Assembly (NCBI RefSeq): GCF_008710275.1
Contig: NZ_VYQE01000002.1
Coordinates: 1-64,000 of the forward strand
Source of the DNA: Histidinibacterium aquaticum
Lineage (GTDB): Bacteria > Pseudomonadota > Alphaproteobacteria > Rhodobacterales > Rhodobacteraceae
Reading direction: 5' to 3'
Length of the DNA: 64,000 nt
Shown here: piece after piece, positions 44,319-52,587 of the stretch
Numbering within the stretch: the stretch's first letter is position 1
Layout: each line of letters begins with the position of its first letter
Translations under genes and position numbers: made by a program
The notes under the pieces: model-generated
What the model was told of the DNA's origin: nothing
The model's input: only the letters and a program-made list of their open reading frames with translations
Databases searched by the model: none

Positions 44319-45989
44319 TCAGGGTGCCAGTCCGACAGCCCGTTCCTGGTCTGTCCAGTCGAAGGGGAGCGGGCTATTGAGCAGCCGTTCGAGCGTCATT
44401 TCGACGGGCTGTGTTCCGGCGATGACGGCGTCCTGGATTCGCGGGGACAGCATGGCGAGCGGAAGGAGCTTCGCGACGTAGCGGGGGCCGACATTCTCCT
44501 GTCGAGCGATCTGCGCCAGAGAGACTCCATCGCGGATCGAGGTGGCCCACCGATGGGCCATTCTAAGGGCCCGCAGAAGTGTGGCATCCGGGGTACGCTT
44601 CAGATCTCCAATCACGATGCGCGTCTCCTGACCGCGGCGTCGGTACTGGAGCGGCATGGCGATCGTGACGCTCTCTCGCTCGATCTCTTCTTCCTTGAGG
44701 TCGAGCGCCGCCGCGAGTGCGGTCCCATCCAGACCGATTGTGATCTGACCAGTTGCAAGCGTCACACCCTCGATGAGCCTGGCGAGGGCCTGTCGGGGAT
44801 CGTCTCGCAAGTTCGACGCGCAAGCAGTGGCGCGCTCGGAGAGGGAGTGGCTTGCGACGGCATCGCTCGGTGTTGCCAGTCTGTGGCGCTCACCGGCGGC
44901 TTGGATGTGGCCGGCGACGATTTCTGTCACTCGCCGCTCTAGCTCAATTGCAGGTATTCGCAGGGCGCTTCGATCGGGGCTACCCGAGATCAGGCGATTG
45001 GAGACGTAGTATCGGTAGTGCCGGCCTCCTCGTTGCACACGGGTCGGTGTAAGCCGGTCTCCCGTTCCGTCCCGAAGCTTGCCCTTCAAGAGTGCGCTAT
45101 CCGCGGAGACCTGCTTTCTGTTTGGATCGCGCCTGCGGTGGCCCCGCTCACCAAGCCGGTCCTGCACGTTCTTCCAGAGGTCGTCATCGACAATCGCGGG
45201 GTGCTGGGCTGGCCAGGTTGTGTCCTTGTGACGAATGCGTCCGACGTAGACAGGGTTGCGCAGGATGTGATGAATCTGCCCGCGGCTCAGGGGGCCTCCC
45301 CCACTCGAGTTCCCCGAGGCAGACCGACGCTGCTTGGACAAGAGCCCTCTATCCGCCGCTGCGCGAGCTACGGCGTTCAGGCAGCCATGTTCAGCATAGA
45401 GGTGGAAGAGGGCTCGGATGGTCACCGCTTCCGCCTCGTTCGGGACGAGTTGGCGAACCTGAGGGTCCGGATGGGGATCGTATCCCAGAGGTGGCAACCC
45501 GCCCATCCAGAGCCCCTTTCTTTTGGAGGCCGCGATCTTGTCACGGATGCGTTCTGCCGTGACCTCGCGCTCGAACTGCGCGAAGGACAGAAGCATGTTG
45601 AGGGTCAGCCGTCCCATCGAGGAGGAGGTGTTGAACGCCTGGGTGACCGAGACGAAGGAGCAGGACGCGGCCTCGAGACTCTCGACAAGCTTGGCGAAGT
45701 CGGCAAGGGAGCGCGTCAGCCGGTCGATCTTGTAGACGACGACCATGTCGATCCGGCCGGCCTCGATCTCGGCCACCAGGCGCTGCAGGGCAGGACGATG
45801 GAGGGTCCCGCCTGAGACGCCGCCATCGTCGAAGCGGGTACGGACCAGCGACCAACCTTCGTGCTTCTGGCTTGCGATGTAGGCAGCGCAGGCTTCGTGC
45901 TGGGCATCGAGGGAGTTGAACTCTTGGTCCAAGCCTTCGTCAGAAGACTTGCGGGTATAGATCGCGCAACGGATGCGGGTCTTGGTCAT
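44319..45989 (-). CDS. Large serine recombinase
   Basis: 556-aa recombinase. The N-terminal resolvase domain carries the nucleophile Ser15 in YTRKSSDEG, plus VVYKIDRLTRSLADF and the helix QFEREVTAERIRDKI. A recombinase domain (about 165-260, GYDPHPDPQVRQLVPNEAEA ... ILRNPVYVGRIRHK) and a C-terminal region without an obvious zinc ribbon follow. The start at 45989 overlaps the DUF2924 stop by 4 bp. Last gene of a three-gene unit. Serine recombinases mediate directional integration, excision or inversion; the target is not evident. Confidence 0.93.
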   Translation of the reverse strand: MTKTRIRCAIYTRKSSDEGLDQEFNSLDAQHEACAAYIASQKHEGWSLVRTRFDDGGVSGGTLHRPALQRLVAEIEAGRIDMVVVYKIDRLTRSLADFAKLVESLEAASCSFVSVTQAFNTSSSMGRLTLNMLLSFAQFEREVTAERIRDKIAASKRKGLWMGGLPPLGYDPHPDPQVRQLVPNEAEAVTIRALFHLYAEHGCLNAVARAAADRGLLSKQRRSASGNSSGGGPLSRGQIHHILRNPVYVGRIRHKDTTWPAQHPAIVDDDLWKNVQDRLGERGHRRRDPNRKQVSADSALLKGKLRDGTGDRLTPTRVQRGGRHYRYYVSNRLISGSPDRSALRIPAIELERRVTEIVAGHIQAAGERHRLATPSDAVASHSLSERATACASNLRDDPRQALARLIEGVTLATGQITIGLDGTALAAALDLKEEEIERESVTIAMPLQYRRRGQETRIVIGDLKRTPDATLLRALRMAHRWATSIRDGVSLAQIARQENVGPRYVAKLLPLAMLSPRIQDAVIAGTQPVEMTLERLLNSPLPFDWTDQERAVGLAP

Positions 45990-46393
45990 CGCCGGGCTTT
46001 CGCACGCAGGCCGAAGAAGCGCGGCCCAGACCAATGGGCGCCGGTGATCTCGCGCGCGATGGCCGAGAGCGACCGCCAGGTTTGGCCGTTCCAGCGATAA
46101 CCCGTCTCGAGCACGTCCACGACATGCGTCACGCCATTCCACTCGCGGAGCAGCCGGCCCCCTGGCTTCAGCGCATCACGTCGGCGAGGCTCGCTGTTCG
46201 GCGCGGTAGGCGTGGAAAGGGCGGCCTGTACCTTCCGCGATAGCCCACTTCGTTGTCGTGCCTGACTCTCGAAGGCGAGGAAGCGGCGCATGACAGGCTG
46301 ACTGATCCCGCGGGGTGGTGCCTTTTCGAAGAGGTGGACCCAGGCCGCGACAAGCGCGGCCCGGTCCATGGTCTCGATCTCTGCCACCTCCAT
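45986..46393 (-). CDS. DUF2924 protein, recombinase partner
   Basis: 135-aa protein. The N-terminal half has helical WVHLFEKAPPRGISQPVMRRFLAFE. The C-terminal half has the DUF2924 signature GRLLREWNGVTHVVDVLE ... YRWNGQTWRSLSAIAREITG and WSGPRFFGL. This last part looks like a small winged or beta-rich DNA-contacting module, but no function is established. Overlaps both neighbours (4 bp and 1 bp), so it is co-translated with the recombinase. Confidence 0.85.
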   Translation of the reverse strand: MEVAEIETMDRAALVAAWVHLFEKAPPRGISQPVMRRFLAFESQARQRSGLSRKVQAALSTPTAPNSEPRRRDALKPGGRLLREWNGVTHVVDVLETGYRWNGQTWRSLSAIAREITGAHWSGPRFFGLRAKARR

Positions 46394-46638
46394 CAGGACG
46401 CAGTCTCCGGCGAGGCTGTGATCTTGTAGCGCGCGTCGCGTCCGGTCGCTGGCTGCGCCCGCTCAATGACGAAGCCGGCCTTGCGCAGGGAGCTGATCGC
46501 CGCCCGGGCCGAATGCGTCTGCCATCCGGTCGCCTTGCAGAGGGCTGCGAGCGTGGCGCCTTCCTTGCGGGACAGCATCCCGCGGATCATCTGGGCTTTG
46601 GTCTGCCGCGCGGCAGGCGTCTTCGTGGTCTCTGTCAT
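46393..46638 (-). CDS. DUF3489 small helix-turn-helix protein
   Basis: 81-aa basic protein. A Lys/Thr-rich start is followed by a winged-helix-like core (AQMIRGMLSRKEGATLAALC, ATGWQTHSARAAISSLRKAG, VIERAQPATGRDARYKI) typical of DUF3489. First gene of the recombinase unit. It may be a transcription regulator or a directionality factor. The 407-bp divergent intergenic region upstream would be its natural target. Confidence 0.85.
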   Translation of the reverse strand: MTETTKTPAARQTKAQMIRGMLSRKEGATLAALCKATGWQTHSARAAISSLRKAGFVIERAQPATGRDARYKITASPETAS

Positions 46639-46810
46639 GGGTCGGTCTCCTCGGGTTGTCGAAGACCGGCGGTGGCCGGGCCTTCTACCGAGTGGCGCCC
46701 GGAAGCCGCGCCGGGCGTGGGGACATGAATGCTTCCTTGGCAGGCGAAGTCCAGTCTGGTTGCCGACAATTGGACGATGGGCATGGGGAGAGCGTTTAAA
46801 TCGACCCGCG

Positions 46811-46846
46811 TTGACTCTTTTTGACCCTCCCTTGACCGCTCTTGTC
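46811..46846. repeat. Phased TTGAC direct repeats in divergent promoter region
   Basis: TTGAC at 46811, 46821 and 46832 and TTGTC at 46842 repeat every 10-11 bp, one helical turn, so all copies face the same side of the DNA. They lie in the 407-bp gene-free gap 46639-47045 between the divergent DUF3489 and methyltransferase genes. Nothing else recognisable is in that gap apart from GGAGGA at 47034, the ribosome site of the methyltransferase. Confidence 0.6.
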
Positions 46847-47045
46847 GCAATTCAGCGCCCCGAATAACTCTCAGGACGCGCTCAAGACGGCGCGCCTCGG
46901 CAGCACTTCGGTCTTGCGAGACGAGGAGCATTCGAGAGCCAAATCGGTCGGTCGGGCCCACGGCGGGACATTCCCCTCGTGGTTCGGCCGACCACTCGAA
47001 ACCTCACGACGCGGCCGTTGAGCCGTCAACACCGGAGGATTGCCT

Positions 47046-48425
47046 ATGGCATCCACTGAACACTCTCCTGCGCCCAGCAACTGGGCGGCAGCGTCCATCG
47101 AGCAAAGAGCCCTTTCGGAGCTGAAGCACTATCGCGCCAACAGCCGGTCGCATGGCGATCGCGATGTGGCCAAGCTTGCCGCGTCCATCCGTCAGTTCGG
47201 TTTTGTCACCCCGATCCTCATCGATGACACCGACACAATCATCTGCGGTCACGGTCGTGCCCTGGCAGCCGAGAGGCTTGGACTGGCTCAGGTTCCAACG
47301 ATCCGCGCAGGCCATCTCTCGGATGCGGAAGTTCGTGCCCTGCGCATCGCGGATAACCGACTGGCTGAACTCTCGGAGTGGGATCGGGACACTCTCAAGA
47401 TCGAGCTCGGTGATCTTGCTGACCTGGAGTTGGCCGGAGACGTGGACTTCGACCTGACCCTGACCGGCTTCGAGATGGGTGAGATCGACCTGCTGATCGA
47501 CGGCGAGACCCCGGATGAGGCGCCAGAGGAGGTCGAGGAACCCGAGAGAGCGCGGTCCTCGGTGACGCAGCCCGGCGATGCCTGGACCCTGGGGCAGCAC
47601 AAGATCCTTTGTGCCGATGCGCTGAAACCGGAAAGCTATGCGGCCCTTCTCGAGGGTGAGGTGGCGGCGATGGTCTTTACCGACCCGCCCTACAATGTCC
47701 CCGTCCAAGGTCATGTCCGGACGGGCCGCGAGGGGCAGCATCGCGAGTTCGCGATGGCATCGGGCGAGATGAGCCGGGCGGAGTTCGAGGCCTTTCTCGG
47801 AAGGGTCTTCGCTCAATTGGAAGCATGTCTGCGTCCCGGCGGGATCGCGATGGTCTGCATGGACTGGCGCCACATCCAGGACCTCCTACGGTCCGGGGAA
47901 GCGGCAGGCTTCGATCTGCTGAACCTCTGCGTCTGGAACAAGTCCAACGGCGGGATGGGAAGCCTTTACCGCTCGAAGCACGAACTCGTGGCCGTCTTCA
48001 AAAAACCCGGGGCAGCCCACGTCAACAACGTGGAGCTTGGCAAGCACGGCCGCTACCGGACCAATGTCTGGGACTATGCCGGCGTCAACAGCTTTGGTCG
48101 AAGCCGGACGGCCGATCTGACCGATCATCCGACGGTCAAGCCGACCGCGCTCGTGGCGGATGCCATCCGCGATGTCAGTCGGCGAGGGGAGGTCGTGCTC
48201 GATGTTTTCGGGGGCTCCGGTTCCACGCTCCTGGCCGCAGAGAAGTCCGGGCGGACCGCCCGGCTCGTCGAGCTCGATCCGGCCTACGTGGATGTCACGA
48301 TCCGACGTTGGCAGGCGCTGACAGGCAAGTCCGCGGTTCATGTCGCGACAGGAGAGCGCTTCGAGGACCGCGCGGCATCGATCGAGAGAGACGAGGAGCG
48401 GGAGGCAGCGGATGCCGAAGCGTGA
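47046..48425 (+). CDS. ParB-domain DNA methyltransferase (phage type)
   Basis: 459-aa fusion of an N-terminal ParB/Srx nuclease-like domain (about 18-115; HGDRDVAKLAASIRQFGFVTPI, IICGHGRALAAERLG) and a C-terminal amino-methyltransferase. Motif IV DPPYN lies near 213, before motif I LDVFGGSGSTLLAAE near 384. DPPY with this order indicates a beta-class adenine methylase. GGAGGA six bases upstream fixes the ATG; a TTG two codons earlier is unlikely. No restriction enzyme is nearby, so it is an orphan, as is usual in temperate phages. Confidence 0.92.
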   Translation: MASTEHSPAPSNWAAASIEQRALSELKHYRANSRSHGDRDVAKLAASIRQFGFVTPILIDDTDTIICGHGRALAAERLGLAQVPTIRAGHLSDAEVRALRIADNRLAELSEWDRDTLKIELGDLADLELAGDVDFDLTLTGFEMGEIDLLIDGETPDEAPEEVEEPERARSSVTQPGDAWTLGQHKILCADALKPESYAALLEGEVAAMVFTDPPYNVPVQGHVRTGREGQHREFAMASGEMSRAEFEAFLGRVFAQLEACLRPGGIAMVCMDWRHIQDLLRSGEAAGFDLLNLCVWNKSNGGMGSLYRSKHELVAVFKKPGAAHVNNVELGKHGRYRTNVWDYAGVNSFGRSRTADLTDHPTVKPTALVADAIRDVSRRGEVVLDVFGGSGSTLLAAEKSGRTARLVELDPAYVDVTIRRWQALTGKSAVHVATGERFEDRAASIERDEEREAADAEA

Positions 48426-48855
48426 GGAGGAGTATGAGGTCGGCTACGGCAAGCCGCCGAAGGCGACCCGGTTCAAACCGGGACAGTCCGGTAACCCGCG
48501 AGGCCGGCCGAAGTCGAAGAAGAACGCACACTCGATCGTGGAGGCCGTTCTGTTCCAACCGGTGGCTGTGACCCGAAACGGTCGCAGAACAATAATTCCC
48601 GCTATCGAAGCTGGTCTGACGCGTATCCTCAAGGAGGCGATTGGCGGGGAGACGAAATCGGTGGCCCCGATCCTTAAGCTCCTACAATTGCGTGAGGCCA
48701 TGGAAGCCCGAGAAGCTGCAGGGCCGTCAGACGGCGAGCCCTCGGCGGAGCCGCGCAAGGCGGACGAGACCGACCTCGAGGTGCTCCGGCAATATGCTGA
48801 CCTCCTGAGGGAAGGGGGATCGCTCGATGATCTGGAGGACCTCAATGGCTCTTGA
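48412..48855 (+). CDS. DUF5681 protein, probable small-terminase-like partner
   Basis: 147-aa basic protein starting MPKREEEYEVGYGKPPKATR, with the DUF5681 core FKPGQSGNPRGRPKSKKN. An acidic Ala-rich tail follows. It overlaps the methyltransferase by 14 bp and the terminase by 11 bp. Genes of this family commonly precede TerL, so a DNA-recognising terminase role is plausible, but that is inference from position. Confidence 0.82.
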   Translation: MPKREEEYEVGYGKPPKATRFKPGQSGNPRGRPKSKKNAHSIVEAVLFQPVAVTRNGRRTIIPAIEAGLTRILKEAIGGETKSVAPILKLLQLREAMEAREAAGPSDGEPSAEPRKADETDLEVLRQYADLLREGGSLDDLEDLNGS

Positions 48856-50314
48856 TCAAGTGCGGGCCGCCAGAGTCGCAGACGCCCTCTACCGCCAGAA
48901 CCTCGCGGCCTTCGTTCAGCGTGTCTTCGTCGAGCTCCACAACGACGGGACCGACTACGTGCCGAACTGGCACATCGATGCGATCTGCTGCTCGCTCGAA
49001 GCGGTCAAGACAGGGAGCCGGAAGCGGGTGGTCATCACCATGCCGCCGCGGTGCCTGAAGTCGATCACGACGGCGGTGGCTTTCGTGGCCTGGGTTCTGG
49101 GGCACAAGCCCCAGACCAAGATCATCGTGGCGAGCTACGGCCTCGATCTCGCCCGAAAGCATGGCCACGACTGCCGCAGGGTGATGGAGAGCCGATGGTA
49201 TCGGCGTCTCTTCCCGGACGCGCGGCTGGAGCGTCGGGGCACGACCCAGGACGAGCTTCGAACCACGAAGGGCGGCCTAAGGAAGGCGGTGTCGATCGGT
49301 GGGGCCGTCACCGGCCACGGCGCCGACATCATCATTATCGACGACCTTCTGAAGGCCGGCGACGCGAGCTCCGAGACAGAGCTGGTCAGGGCTCAGGAGT
49401 TCATCGAAGGCTCCCTTCTATCTCGTTTCAACAATCCGACTGAAGGTCGCGTGGTCGCGATCCAACAGCGGCTCCATGAGCTTGATCCTGCAGGGTGGCT
49501 CATCGGCAAGGGCAACTATCATCACCTCAACCTGCCGGCGATCGCCGAGGAGAGGCAGGAGATCGACGTCGGCCGGCGCGAGCCGATCGTCCGCCAGCCG
49601 GGGGATCTGCTGTTCCCGCAGAGGCTCCCCCGAGACTATCTCGATCGCCTAAGGGCCGAAATGGGCTCTGCAACCTTCAACATGCAGTATCAGCAGAACC
49701 CGATCGCCCCTGATGGGTCGCCCCTCCGCTGGGAGTGGTTTGGGACCTACGAGGAGGCCCCAGAGCGGCACCGCCTGCAGATGGTGATCCAGAGCTGGGA
49801 CACCGGCATGTCCAGCGATCCGCGCAGCGACTACACCGTCTGTACGACCTGGGGATTCCTCGAGAACAAGTGGTACCTGCTCGACCTCTTCCGGGACCGC
49901 CTGGACTATCCGGATCTTCGGAAGAAAGTCCTCCGCCTTCAGGCGTCCTGGAAAGCCGATGAGGTCATTATCGAGGACGCGGCAACCGGTAAGCCGCTTC
50001 TTCACGACTGCCGGCGAGAGGACCGGGCGAAGTTCATTCTATTTCCCGCACGAGACGACAAGGAGGTGCGCTTCGCCTCAAGCTGTTCCGTGATCGAGGA
50101 GGGCAGGGTTGTCCTGCCACGGTCAGCTCCTTGGCTGAGCGAACTGAAGCGCGAACTGCTCGGCTTCCCCAGGACCCGGTTCGACGACCAGGTCGACAGT
50201 GTCAGCCAGTTCCTGAACTGGGCTAAGGGACGGGGCTTCTGGCGCAACCTGCCTGCTGATCACCCAATCCTCAGGGAGCGCCGCGTCCGCCGGGAGTCGA
50301 TCCCGCGCAGGTGA
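48845..50314 (+). CDS. Phage terminase large subunit
   Basis: 489-aa packaging motor. The variant Walker A region is TMPPRCLKS (near 65-73), Walker B is IIIIDDLL (near 163), and a C-terminal RNase H-like nuclease starts with QSWDTG (near 316) and has VIIEDAATG and DDQVDSVSQFL. Length is full for TerL. The ATG at 48845 has GGAGG six bases upstream. The next phage genes expected (portal, protease, capsid) are absent. Confidence 0.93.
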   Translation: MALDQVRAARVADALYRQNLAAFVQRVFVELHNDGTDYVPNWHIDAICCSLEAVKTGSRKRVVITMPPRCLKSITTAVAFVAWVLGHKPQTKIIVASYGLDLARKHGHDCRRVMESRWYRRLFPDARLERRGTTQDELRTTKGGLRKAVSIGGAVTGHGADIIIIDDLLKAGDASSETELVRAQEFIEGSLLSRFNNPTEGRVVAIQQRLHELDPAGWLIGKGNYHHLNLPAIAEERQEIDVGRREPIVRQPGDLLFPQRLPRDYLDRLRAEMGSATFNMQYQQNPIAPDGSPLRWEWFGTYEEAPERHRLQMVIQSWDTGMSSDPRSDYTVCTTWGFLENKWYLLDLFRDRLDYPDLRKKVLRLQASWKADEVIIEDAATGKPLLHDCRREDRAKFILFPARDDKEVRFASSCSVIEEGRVVLPRSAPWLSELKRELLGFPRTRFDDQVDSVSQFLNWAKGRGFWRNLPADHPILRERRVRRESIPRR

Positions 50315-50773
50315 CTCCGACCCGACCCGTGGTCGACAAAGAGAAGTCATAGTCATTTTCTGAGGACACGCCACCTACAGCGCCTGTCCAACGAGCAGGC
50401 TCACTCTGTGAAGGATCAAACAACGCGGCGCATCAGATGGGTGGAGGTCTGGGAAGGGCGGACTTCGGACCTTCGCTGCGAATGCGGGGGAAACTTGGCC
50501 ATCCTGCGAGAGCAGACATCACCGGGACTACCGTCACCGACGAGACGCCGTGACGCCGCATGACCGCTTCGAGCCTTTATCGATGATGGCTTCACCGCAC
50601 GTTACCGATCGGTTTCGATCGCCCCTTATGTAATTATGGCACCTCCATAGGCTCCGAACCGACCCCAAGAAACGTCTTGAAATAACACTCTCTCCAGTAG
50701 TGGAGCGCCCGAGCGGTTCCAGACCACAGTTGTGTCCGGTTTCACGTCAACGGGAATAGCGGTGGCAGCTACG
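50315..50773. other. Gene-free stretch at the right edge of the element
   Basis: No supported gene, terminator or tRNA copy was found. A degenerate frame (WEGRTSDLRCECGG) around 50450-50500 resembles the kind of repeated non-coding sequence found in related genomes. Its GACCTTCGC core recurs at 57461. Base composition is lower in GC than the core genes. Confidence 0.3.
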
Positions 50774-51775
50774 TCAACCTGCTCGCCTGGCTTCGTTCTG
50801 CAATCCGATCCGGTATTCGGTGACGTGTCGATAGCCCCTCTCAGGTCGCAGCACTACACTGGGAAACAAGGGATTGTTGGGGGCATCCGGCCAAGCCTGC
50901 GCCTCCAGACAAAGGCCGGAAAACGCCTCAAATTGCTGACCGTCGGCACCGTGCGCCGTGCCCGACAGGCGGTGACCGGAATACACGTGGAGCCCCGGCA
51001 TGGTCGTTGCCAGATCGAGCCGTGTCCCGTCCGCACCCCAAAGCGTCGCTGCTGGCCGCAGCGGCCCCTCTGGCATATCGTGGAGGCGGAACGTGTTGTT
51101 CAGACGAGCCCACCCCGGCGCAGAGGCAAACCGGCGGGCAGTGCGAAAATCGAAGCCCGTCCCCTTGACCGGCACCACATCGCCCGTGGGCAGAACGGTA
51201 TCGTCGCATGGAAGGTAGCGCTCGGCATGGACCTGCAATTCGTGATCGCGGACGTCCCGCCGCCCGTCGAGGTCGAAATAGGGATGATGGCACATCGACA
51301 GGATAGTTGGCGCTGTCGTCGTGGCCTCTAAGGTCAAGCGAAGGGTGGACGGGGGTGCCAGCTCGTAGGTTACACTAACATCCAAGGCACCCGGATAGCC
51401 GCCCTCACCGTCGGGACTGTGATAGTGCAGCGCCACCCGCTCCCGGGTCCGGAGGCCAACGCGAAAGGTCTGGGTCGAGAAACCGGCCGCGCCCCCGGCA
51501 CTGTGATGCGGCGGTGCGTTCAGATCGAGTTTCAATGTCTGCCCGTCGAGGAGGGTCCGTCCAAATGCTATGCGGTTCGCGTGGCGTCCGATCACCGCAC
51601 CCATGTAAAGCTTGGGATGCTTTGCGTAATCCTCCCGGTTGCCGTGGCCCAAGACGATCGACCGTCCCAGGCCGTCCGGCACCAGCGACACCAGGCTGGC
51701 ACCGAAGGGCAGAATTTCAGCTCGCAGACGGTGCCCCGCCAGCCTAATGGGGCGGAAAGGGGCCGGCGAGGTCAT
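50774..51775 (-). CDS. Aldose 1-epimerase family protein
   Basis: 333-aa galactose-mutarotase-like enzyme. It shows GRHANRIAFGR, the catalytic-type His region MCHHPYFDLDG (second His), HVYSGHRLSG and the C-terminal FEAFSGLCLEAQ with the probable catalytic Glu. It would interconvert anomers of an incoming sugar. Last gene of the sugar operon, overlapping the preceding isomerase by 4 bp. Confidence 0.9.
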   Translation of the reverse strand: MTSPAPFRPIRLAGHRLRAEILPFGASLVSLVPDGLGRSIVLGHGNREDYAKHPKLYMGAVIGRHANRIAFGRTLLDGQTLKLDLNAPPHHSAGGAAGFSTQTFRVGLRTRERVALHYHSPDGEGGYPGALDVSVTYELAPPSTLRLTLEATTTAPTILSMCHHPYFDLDGRRDVRDHELQVHAERYLPCDDTVLPTGDVVPVKGTGFDFRTARRFASAPGWARLNNTFRLHDMPEGPLRPAATLWGADGTRLDLATTMPGLHVYSGHRLSGTAHGADGQQFEAFSGLCLEAQAWPDAPNNPLFPSVVLRPERGYRHVTEYRIGLQNEARRAG

Positions 51776-52587
51776 CTTGCGGCGAGAATATCCGACAGTG
51801 CGGCGGTACCCTGCGCCGTCCAGACGCGCTCCTGCTCATGCGCCGCGCTGAAATCGCCGGGCCAGGGCAACCAGTGCTCGTAGATCACGCTCATCGCGCG
51901 TCCTTCCAGCGCGTCCAGCACCGCCGCCATGTCGGTGCGCCCTTCTCCCAGGGGGACACCGTGGACCCGGAACCCTACCCCGTAAGGATCGGGAGCGATG
52001 ACGTAGTCCTTCATGTGCAGGTTAATCGTGCGCGGCGCGAGCAGGCCGACCGTCTCCGCCGGCCATTCCCCCGCACAAATCGAATTGGCGACGTCGAGGC
52101 AGACCCCGAGGCCGTCATCTTCGACCCTGTCGAGCAAACGCGCCATTTGCGGCGACGGATAGTCGAAGTGGTTCTCAATGGCGATGCGGCAGATCCCCCG
52201 CGCCTCTGCGACTGCGCCGCGCAAGTCCTCACCCAGATCTTCGAGCGGTCTGGCTGCATCCTCGCCATCGAGTGCGATGCGCAAGATGCTTGCGTCCATT
52301 TGGTCAGCAAGTGCCACGTAGCGAGAGACCATGTCGCGCTCAAAGCCCTGAGCCCCGATTTCGAGTGCCACGCCACGCTCGCGCGCCGAGGTTGCGATTT
52401 CGTCGATCTTGGCGATCTCGATCTCGTGAAGCCGCATGTTGTCAGCATATTGCAGGACCGGCATCTTCAAGCCGACGGCCGCGTCGAGCACGTCCATCGC
52501 CGTCATAGGCCTGGACGGGACGCGGTCGCGGTGGCCGATCGACCAACGGAAGGCGTAGGAGCCGAGTCCAGGTGTCATGGCGCTCAC
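51772..52587 (-). CDS. TIM-barrel sugar isomerase/epimerase (first)
   Basis: 271-aa xylose-isomerase-like TIM barrel. Metal-ligand positions are suggested by IAIENHFDYPS, VCLDVANSICAG, INLHMKDYVI and IYEHWLPWPG. Substrate unknown; relatives include tagatose 3-epimerases, hydroxypyruvate isomerases and inosose-type enzymes. Overlaps both neighbours by 4 bp. Confidence 0.85.
   Translation of the reverse strand: MSAMTPGLGSYAFRWSIGHRDRVPSRPMTAMDVLDAAVGLKMPVLQYADNMRLHEIEIAKIDEIATSARERGVALEIGAQGFERDMVSRYVALADQMDASILRIALDGEDAARPLEDLGEDLRGAVAEARGICRIAIENHFDYPSPQMARLLDRVEDDGLGVCLDVANSICAGEWPAETVGLLAPRTINLHMKDYVIAPDPYGVGFRVHGVPLGEGRTDMAAVLDALEGRAMSVIYEHWLPWPGDFSAAHEQERVWTAQGTAALSDILAAR

Larger units (their letters stand above)
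43968..50314. mobile_element. Mosaic integrated element beside tRNA-Ser (recombinase module + phage remnant)
   Basis: Between the tRNA-Ser and the sugar operon lie a serine recombinase with DUF2924 and DUF3489 partners, a ParB-methyltransferase, a DUF5681 protein and a terminase large subunit. Two repeat arrays are also present. No capsid, portal, tail, lysis or repressor genes are present. I looked for a second copy of the tRNA 3' end (TTCGAATCCCACCTCC) downstream and did not see one, so edges are approximate and the element may be decayed. Confidence 0.6.

Noticed and set aside
47046-48425. Restriction-modification system
   Set aside because: No endonuclease or specificity gene is nearby; the ParB fusion and TerL neighbour point to a phage orphan methylase.
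43878-50773. Classical tRNA-anchored island with attL/attR
   Set aside because: No second copy of the tRNA-Ser 3' end was found and the only integrase is a serine recombinase, which rarely uses tRNA genes.
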